Position numbers and translations under genes: made by a program. Of a stretch of DNA of 64,000 nucleotides, positions 56,876 through 64,000 are shown piece after piece. Each line of letters begins with the position of its first letter. The first letter of the stretch is position 1. This stretch comes from Saturnia japonica (taxonomy: Eukaryota; Arthropoda; Insecta; Lepidoptera; Saturniidae): contig CM065321.1 of NCBI GenBank assembly GCA_033032175.1, positions 8,144,501 through 8,208,500 of the forward strand. The letters are read 5' to 3'. The notes under the pieces were generated by a model, which was given only the letters and a program-made list of their open reading frames with translations, ran no database searches and was not told where the DNA came from.

Positions 56876-59800
56876 ATAATTTCCTTATACTATTATATAT
56901 TTTCATCTAATACGTTATAATTTTAACTAACCCTATAAGCTGTTATAAACATAAATATCTGCTTAATTTCTTTGTGTTTTATGTACCATTGTCTTCGATA
57001 GCAAATTTCACGTCGTGTTTTCTTACCATAGCCTAATTATACCAACATTTAACTTCCCATAGATATATAAAGCACAACACAGTCGGTAATTGGTTTTTCC
57101 AAACGAATAGATACATAAATATTCTTTAATGACAGGCTGTACATCGCTGTGGATCGTATTATTATCATTGCCTTTCAAATAGAAGCAAAATTACTTTGAC
57201 GTTAATTAATATTGCTCAATGCGTTCCAGACATTATTCAAGTATCGGCCTTATCATTTCCCTTAACCCCCTTTCGAAGGGTTCTTATTAAATACGAAATA
57301 TATTACATTGAAACATCGCTTTGAAGAGTCTCAAATTCGTGTCGCTGTATAGTATTAGAGTTATTTCACAATAAAGGAATCAAACAGTTAAAAGTTGGGA
57401 ACGGTCACCAATTTTACCAACACATACCAATGTTTGACCAAAGTGTCGTATTAATGTAGTAAATGTTTACTTAATTTTATTATAAGGTTTATTGTGAAAC
57501 GAAAATTTTTAACTATCTACATTATTAGTTACTTATTTAAATTATAGTCATGTCATTTCGATGTCTCATGAAATATTATATAATACTGACTAAACCGTGC
57601 GAATATTTCACACATAATAGAAAGTAAAAAATGTAACTAACAGAGCTGTCATGTTAGTTATACAGAATGTTAATATATGGTGCCTCTTACATGCTGGTTG
57701 AATATATTAAATGTTATAAAACAAATATTTAACGAAAACATTAATTTTCAACTACTTATTTGTAGTTATTTCGTTCATAGTGGAAATATAAGCTTTAAAA
57801 TGATATTTGAATCATTAATTTTGATGATTGACGAATGATCTCAAGGCCCCTTTTAATAATGAAATTATATCGAGATTTAAATTTAAAATAATAACTATTT
57901 AAAACCTGCTAAATGAAAATCAAAAATCGTCCCTTAATCACAATCATAGCAACGAAATGCATTTACATGTTTCCATAACATTTTTTTAAATCCATTTAAA
58001 CCTAGTTCAGAATATATTTAATGGAGAAAAGAAAGTTTTACTAAAGAAAAAGTTTTTATAAAGTTTAATTCTTTATAAAAACCTAACTAAATGCTCTTGA
58101 AATAATAAAACTACGAGTATAGTGAATAACCCTCGGTGGAATACAACTGTAACATTTTTAATGGACGCAACAAGAATATTTGTATGTTTACGGATAAACT
58201 AAGCCCATACTATCCCACGCCGCAGTTTCGCCAGCGATTTCATTACCTAACATTATCTTTGATTAACAACTATTCTATCAATATTTTATCCAAACTGTTC
58301 AAAATCATCGTCAACTTATATAGTTCATCTCTGAAATTGTGGTGTTTGATTCTGAAATTAAATAAAATGGTTAATTTCCTGATCATCCAGTGTTGTTGGA
58401 AACATGGTTATAGATAGATTAGAATAACTCAAGTCCTGCTACCGGGTAACCGAATCTAAATACTAGTTCGGATAGTGATAGTAGGTTATTTGTAATAATG
58501 CCCACCTTGCTAGCTACCATCCTCAAGTTGAAAACCAAGCACCAGTACAGGTGTTCCGATAACTACGCTTAATAACTAGTTTATCTAGTCTTAGTATGTT
58601 ATCATCTTAACCAAAATCTGTTGAGATTATTATATTACTAATTCAAGAGATTATTAAGCTCAAAACCTGTTAAGTATTAAAAAACTAAAAGGGAGTTCTC
58701 GACGTATTTTTAACTTAAAGATTATAAACGGTATGTCGAGCTTTAAAAATCCTCAGCCATGATCATAACAATATAATATTCTATTTCTATTCATTCACCG
58801 TAAGCACAGGTTAAAATTGTAACCCGCGTGGTTCTATGTTCAAGTACGCAACCCCTGAACAATCCTCAGTAAATTATATTAAAAATGTAATATTAACCGT
58901 TGAGTTTCGTAGCTATGATCGTGCTTGGAACACGTGTTCTTACTTGAAGTGAGTAAAGTATTCCTGCAACTTAAGGAAATGCTAACCTCGGCTAGCAGCT
59001 GACAAGTGCAATTGTGGTGCGGGAGATACAAGATAGCGCAGGCACGCCCCATTGTTAACACTTCCTAGGCACGCTATAGATCACTGACCTAAAGGTACTA
59101 GATAAAACTATGACTTTGAGATATTACCCTACATACTTAAAGTTTGCGCGCCTCGCCACCTTGCCGCGCCGCACCGCCCACGACGGACAATGTAAGCTCT
59201 TTTACCTATACAGTACGGAAAAAACGAACAGGACATGGAGGAAAAGTATGTTAAATAATGAAGCTTACCTATACCGGGAATCGAACCAACAAAAATATGC
59301 AAAAATCCGACATACACTATGTTATTGCACTAATCGATCTCTCTAAGGAGATCGATCTAAGGATGAAATCTCTCTAATAATAACTGTGTCTTACAACTAA
59401 AGGAGACCATGAAATTTAACAATTTAAAAATATAAAAGTTATTTATATTCCTTAGAATTCCACAATGAGGTACCCAAATAAAAGAAAAGATAATGTGTGA
59501 AGTATTTGTAAAAGTTATGAATAAATCATTTCTACATAAAGTAATTGGCAAGATTATTGTTACCTACAGAACTTTAATCGTTTATTTTTTAGAAGAGATA
59601 TTATGACCAAAAAATTTAAGATAAAATTTAGGGACCCTTTTTTGACTATGTGTGGGGCTGTAATTTTGAAACTGGAATGAGTATCTTGATAATCTCTTGT
59701 TATTTATTTTTTTTGTTTATTATTTGCGATCATTTTACTGCTATTTCATTATAGTCATTTATAATGACATGTGAGGAAAATTTTATGACTTAGAATCTTG

Positions 59801-59883
59801 CTTTTAAAACTACAAAGTCTCAAATTATTATTGGTTGAGAGGTATCCGGATATGTAAATTTGTCAATTTAGGCTGTTTTTTTA
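56876..59883. other. AT-rich region, scattered repeat scraps
   Basis: 57636-57700 resembles 52405-52470; 58500-58560 resembles the reverse of R3. A GC-rich patch at 59145-59190 (CGCCACCTTGCCGCGCCGCA) ends at a possible donor, CAAT|GTAAGC, but the surrounding 78-codon frame has no motif. No gene called. Confidence 0.4.
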
Positions 59884-60062
59884 TACAACAAAGGTGGCCA
59901 ACAAACATACGGTCCGCTTGACGCTTGTAATATCTCGTTAACACTGTTACGTTGCTAATGGGATATTTAGCTGCAATCTGCTGTAAGGTGGAGGTATTCG
60001 ACCAGTCAGACTACCCAAAGAAGAGAGACATCTTCAAATAAATTTCTCTGTACACTACCTCT
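59884..60062 (+). repeat. Dispersed repeat R4 copy
   Basis: TAATGGGATATTTAGCTGCA, CTGTAAGGTGGAGGTATTCG and ACCAGTCAGACTACCC follow the same order as 51780-51990. Confidence 0.55.
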
Positions 60063-60359
60063 CTTTGATGTTGTTGCGAATGGTAGAAAATTTGGTAGAC
60101 GTTAAAGTTTCAAGAGACGCGTGCAACATCCAGAGTGAGTAAATTTAGGCAACTCCACTTTTGAGTTAAATATGTTGCTGTTCAGCTGCTGAAGAGTTAA
60201 ACAACAGTTATACTCGTGTACAATAAAGTACAATGTAGTCATAATCTGTACAAACAAGGTAATGGATCTCATTTCGATCAACTTATCAATTAATTTGTTT
60301 ATATATATGAAAATAATAATTCTAATTTTTACTGCCTCATTAATTATTTTCTTTAACTG

Positions 60360-60634
60360 TCTTATTAGCCTACTACCACTAGGTCTCAAGCGCGACTGCT
60401 ATGCTCGAAGTCCTGGGTTCGATTCCCAGGTCGAGCAAAGTGTTAGTGGGTTTTTCCTATGAAATTCTCAGTAGCAGGTCGGAGTTTGGCTTTGTGCCCG
60501 ATTAATGGCAATAGGCTCACGACCTATTACATGGGACCTAAAAAAAACATACTCGGCTAACTGTAGGTGTACTTTAGTACACCTCTGCCCAACCCTTCGG
60601 AGAATACAGGCGTGATGGTATGTTATGTTATGTT
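60360..60634 (+). repeat. tRNA-derived SINE, copy 3 (Metulj-like)
   Basis: B box GGTTCGATTCC (60416-60426) is perfect. The A-box region is disturbed: TTAGCCTA is followed by CTACCACTAGGT where the other copies have GTGGT. The body matches copy 2 closely. The tail is built of TATGT units (TATGTTATGTTATGTTC) where copy 2 has TATG units. Confidence 0.88.
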
Positions 60635-60858
60635 CATTTTTCGATATAAATTTGCTTTCATGAAAGTTAGATATGTACAAATTGTTAAATTTCATGATCT
60701 CTTGTAATTGTATTGTTATTACCGATATAAATAACATTCAGCACAACGTTACGTAAAAATTATTATTTTCATTTTAGTTCATCTGAAATATTGAATAAAA
60801 GCTTGCTTGTAAAAAGTTGTTTAAATTAATAATTTTATTTTTGCTGAATATAATGTTA

Positions 60859-61591
60859 TTCATGCTAATATTATAAATGCGAAAGTAACTCTGTCTGTCT
60901 GTCTGTTACATTTCCACGCCTAAACCGCTTAACCAATTTTGGTATAGAGTTAGGTTGGCCCTTGGGAAAGAACATAGGGTACTTTGTAGCGAAAATAAAA
61001 CTTTAAGTGTAGAAAATAGGAGATGAAAGTTTCTATGAACAAAATATGGGAGTTTAACCAGTTAGTTGATTGTTAATCTGGTTTGTTGATTTATTGACAT
61101 TGTTATACTTAATAAGAAATATATTGTATTTCTAATAATTACCTATTAAATGATGGTCAAGAATTCATTTTAAGATTGGCTGAAGTGTTTTTAAACTATT
61201 TAACTACGCATTTCAGCATAATTACTGTTTTATTTTATGATAGAAATATGACGTGCGCTGTCAATCGCAGCTCGTGGCTTTTTATATATTCTAAGCGATA
61301 TACTTATTGTAAATTTCTGGAATAAACAGATTTGGTACAAGTGAATTATTTCATTGTGTTATTCTACATATGGTGAAAATAAAACTTGGGTGAAAGTTTG
61401 TATGAAGAACCCGTCATGTCTCAAATTACGGACATTCATATTTATACTTTTGGTAAGAAAGAAATAAAACAATTATATGATGAAAATTGTACACGGGAAA
61501 TACACGCCATTCCTCAATTGATACGGCATATGAATTGTCAACAATATGGGTAAAAATAAAGTTACGAGATGTAAATAACTACTGCGTAACT
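60859..61591 (+). mobile_element. Helitron-like element H1, copy 2
   Basis: Inverted copy of 18775-19628. It starts TTCATGCTAATATTATAAAT and shares TCAGCATAATTACTG-type and GACGTGCGCTGTCAATCGC words, then CATATGGTGAAAATAAAACT. It stops at about 61591 (ACTACTGCGTAAC), just short of the 3' hairpin and CTAG, which are missing. Confidence 0.65.
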
Positions 61592-62090
61592 AAAAAGATA
61601 ATGATTGCCTAAAACTGTTTTACTACGAGATGCGATCCATATTCTTCTCGGTTTTGTGACTATAATCTAGCTCAACTATGCGAGCAGTGGTATTAAATTT
61701 GTGCCACCAACGGTCACTGTTATTTGTGGACTGTATTGTGCTCGCCATCAGATGCTCTATAGTCATTTTGCCGAGGTATCTAGTTTTAAAAAAAATTCAA
61801 GTACACCGAAGTAAAAGATTGTTTTATTGTGGCACGACAAAGTGACGGTAGTTCCCCTGGTGGTAAGCTCCGTGCAATCCAAAAATATCGGCCACCACCG
61901 AGAGAACTACAATTCATCGCCAGTCGTCGTTATGCCGCGGCCTGTTCAACTGTCTATTTATTTACTTTATCTTTGAAAGACTCCACATTGTAAAAAGGAC
62001 ACATTGGCCGGAATACGGTTACACAGCTTCAAAGTACAGCAAAGTTATGACGGTATCACGTTTTGTCCTTTATTTATTTATATATAAGTA
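61592..62090. other. Spacer, unidentified GC-richer block
   Basis: 61835-61945 (AGTTCCCCTGGTGGTAAGC, CCACCACCGAGAG) is GC-richer and has no open frame or known repeat words. Confidence 0.4.
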
Positions 62091-62460
62091 CTAGGCTTTT
62101 CCCGCGGCTTCGCTCGCCTAGATATTTAATACAAATTTCTGGAGAATATTTGAATCTGTACGCGCCGAAACTAAAAATATTTTTTTTTGTTCACACAATG
62201 CTAAAATCGTGATAAAAAATGGGAAGGTGGGGGTGTGAAAATTTGGAGTTATAGGTATTTTTTGCTGCCAAATAAAAAAAATGACAAAAAAATTACAAAA
62301 AATAGAAAAAAAATTGATAGGAACACTCTAATCACCTAGCGGTATGAAATATACTTTACGTAATATTCTCATACCTATCAAATGTACACAAAAAAAAGTC
62401 GGTCCTACTATTTCGAAGGAGTGCGACCACAAACATCGTGACACGAGATTTTTATATAGA
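62091..62460 (-). mobile_element. Helitron-like element, 3' end intact
   Basis: The minus-strand 3' end is at 62091: GGCGAGCGAAGCCGCGGGAA then AAGCCTAG and T. GCGAAGCCGCGG gives the expected hairpin. The 5' side fades near 62460. Confidence 0.55.
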
Positions 62461-62910
62461 AGATAAACATATATTCTAACATGACAGCGAACTTCGAAGA
62501 ACGAATTCTAAATTTTACTATTCTCTGCTATAACTAAGCCTCTTTCTACACTGTTTTGATTCTAATAGTCAAATAAATAAATTATAATATATTAATAATT
62601 AAACTAATAAATTAAATAATAATATATTTACTTAAATGTAAAGTATTTTGAAAGTAACAGTTTATTAATTAATTAAACGTTTTGTAAATTCTCTGAGCGA
62701 CTGAAACAAGACAACACTTATTGTACAGTTTTGTAAAGCATTCATTACCTTTCAATTAACGTTATCAAAACTGACATCATTAGCATAGTTTCAATTACAA
62801 TTTAGCTCGACGAAAATTTTAAATCGTGTCGCGATTCAATTAAGGTTCGTAAAATGATCCAACAGTTTAATGTTTTATGAAATATTATAAAGTATCAACA
62901 GATATAACCT
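62461..62910. other. AT-rich spacer
   Basis: Nothing recognised. Confidence 0.5.
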
Positions 62911-64000
62911 TTTGTGTTACTTCTCAGTAGTTATTTCTATCCCGTAATTTTATTTTTACTCATATTTTTGACAATTCATAAGACGGTTCAATTGTGGATT
63001 GACATGTATTTATTTCCCTCGTACAGTTTTGATCAAAATCGTTTGAAAATTATTATTCCTTTCCACGATTTCTAATGCATTATTAAAAATTCTTATACCC
63101 TTTCAATTATGGTATGATATATGGTCCCCGTGTACAAAATTTGATCAGAATCGGTTAAGAACTGATGAAAATGAAATTTTTTTGAACTTTTTTATTTTAT
63201 TTCTAGAATTAATATTGACAATTCTTTTAGCTCATTAATTATATAATTATTTATACTTCCTGGTACTAAATTATATCAAAATCGGATTAGAATTAATGGA
63301 AATAGTTTTTTTTTTTGGAAATTATTTTGACGGGACAACGTCTTATAATTCGATGGAGCCGGCTGCAGGCACGAAAAAACATGACTTATGCGGCGTTACC
63401 TCACTCTGAGGCGTTCCATTTAAGGCTTGAAGTGCAAGCGAGAGCGCGGAACGAGCGACAGAGAGGCACAATCGGCTTCCGCGTTCGGCCCTTTCATTTC
63501 CCACTTTTCCTATCATCGTCCTATTCTCAACAGAATAACACAAATTGTAAGAAGTTAAATATCACACATGTTTAAAAGTTGTAAAACAATTGCTCAAAGC
63601 ACATTCATACTTGTAAAAACTATGTACATTTAAAAAAAAAATTGACATAATTGTATTTATGCGTACAAATAAATGTAACTTGATCAATTCAATTGTCATT
63701 TCCATTTACCTCCTTCTCTATATCCATACAAAATATCTTTCAAACAAATAAAATTAAAATTTTCTTTTGAAAAATGATACCATTCCATCAGTATTTTCTT
63801 ATGACGTTCTCACGTTCAACTATCGTTAGTAAACCCCGACTTTACAGACAACCGATTTTTTTTACTATAATTTCTAAAACTAATATTGAAATTCCTTATT
63901 CTCTATCAATTGACCAATGATATAAGTAGGTAAGCAACCCGAGTAAAAAATTTCATAAGAATCGGTCAAGCTGTTTTTGAGTTAAAATTGAGTCGTTTCA
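62911..64000 (-). mobile_element. Helitron-like H2 copy, interrupted, runs off the window
   Basis: 62911-63327 aligns with 38690-39060 unit by unit (CAGTAGTTATTTCTATCCCG, ATTTCTAATGCATTATTAA, CCGTGTACAAAATTTGATC). After the insert at 63328-63852 the series resumes with CTATCAATTGACCAATGA and AAGAATCGGTCAAGC up to the window edge. The 3' hairpin end is missing. Confidence 0.55.
63328..63852. mobile_element. About 525-bp unclassified repeat inserted in H2
   Basis: The alignment between this H2 copy and 38668-39465 is interrupted here. The insert starts TTGACGGGACAACGTC, has a GC-rich first third (63355-63500, CGAGAGCGCGGAACGAGCGA) and ends CCCCGACTTTACAGACAACC. No frame is protein-like: two opposed frames of 66 and 86 codons overlap the GC-rich part. 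It resembles a widespread lepidopteran DNA repeat, but its class is not determined. Confidence 0.5.

Noticed and set aside
59110..59346. 78-codon plus-strand frame over a GC-rich patch, possible exon with a GTAAGC donor
   Set aside because: The opposite strand is equally open, the donor is moderate and no acceptor or domain supports it.
63315..63575. Opposed frames of 86 and 66 codons in the GC-rich end of the insert
   Set aside because: Both strands are open because of composition; the tract is part of a repeat.

Overview
The window looks like an AT-rich, gene-poor piece of an insect nuclear genome, most likely a moth or butterfly (Lepidoptera). The evidence is the repeat content: three tRNA-derived SINEs of the type called Metulj in nymphalid butterflies, two mariners with cecropia-type ends, many short elements with Helitron-like ends (5' TC...TACTAATATTATAAA, 3' GC-rich hairpin then CTAG before T), plus RTE, jockey-like, CR1-like and BEL/Pao debris. 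I found no convincing host gene, no rRNA, no functional tRNA gene and no prokaryotic-style operon. The sequence is intergenic or intronic transposon sediment.

Layout. 1-2897 is plain AT-rich DNA. 2898-4200 is a complete Tc1/mariner-superfamily transposon with an uninterrupted 359-codon DD41D transposase and identical 32-bp inverted ends: the only apparently intact protein-coding gene. 7144-8460 holds an RTE remnant and SINE copy 1. 8829-10115 is a full-length mariner with only two nonsense codons. 10436-13170 holds a Helitron 5' scrap, an RTE 3' remnant, a GC-rich probable LINE tail and a BEL/Pao integrase relic. 14402-15923 is a second mariner, decayed and split by a 229-bp insertion. 18775-24392 has Helitron-like elements, one of them carrying a nested, internally deleted jockey-like LINE (22026-23636). 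27408-27612 is an inverted repeat.

34234-35575 is a nested stack: a Helitron-like element interrupted by an 892-bp miniature LTR retrotransposon (TRIM-like, LTRs 193/194 identical), followed by SINE copy 2. 36145-43745 mixes RTE, Helitron-like and simple dispersed repeats with the 3' ends of two LINEs and an LTR scrap. 44380 and 33254 are weak candidates for small first exons. 47362-48000 is a dead Tc1-like transposase. The rest (48856-64000) is Helitron-like copies, SINE copy 3, a 102-bp LINE tail with a target duplication, and unassigned AT-rich DNA.

The genes do not form a pathway. The structure is a history of insertions into insertions. The most useful items are the intact DD41D element, the TRIM-like element, the nested stacks and the Helitron-like copies that share ends but not bodies. 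I did not find a new molecular system, and I do not think the sequence supports claiming one.
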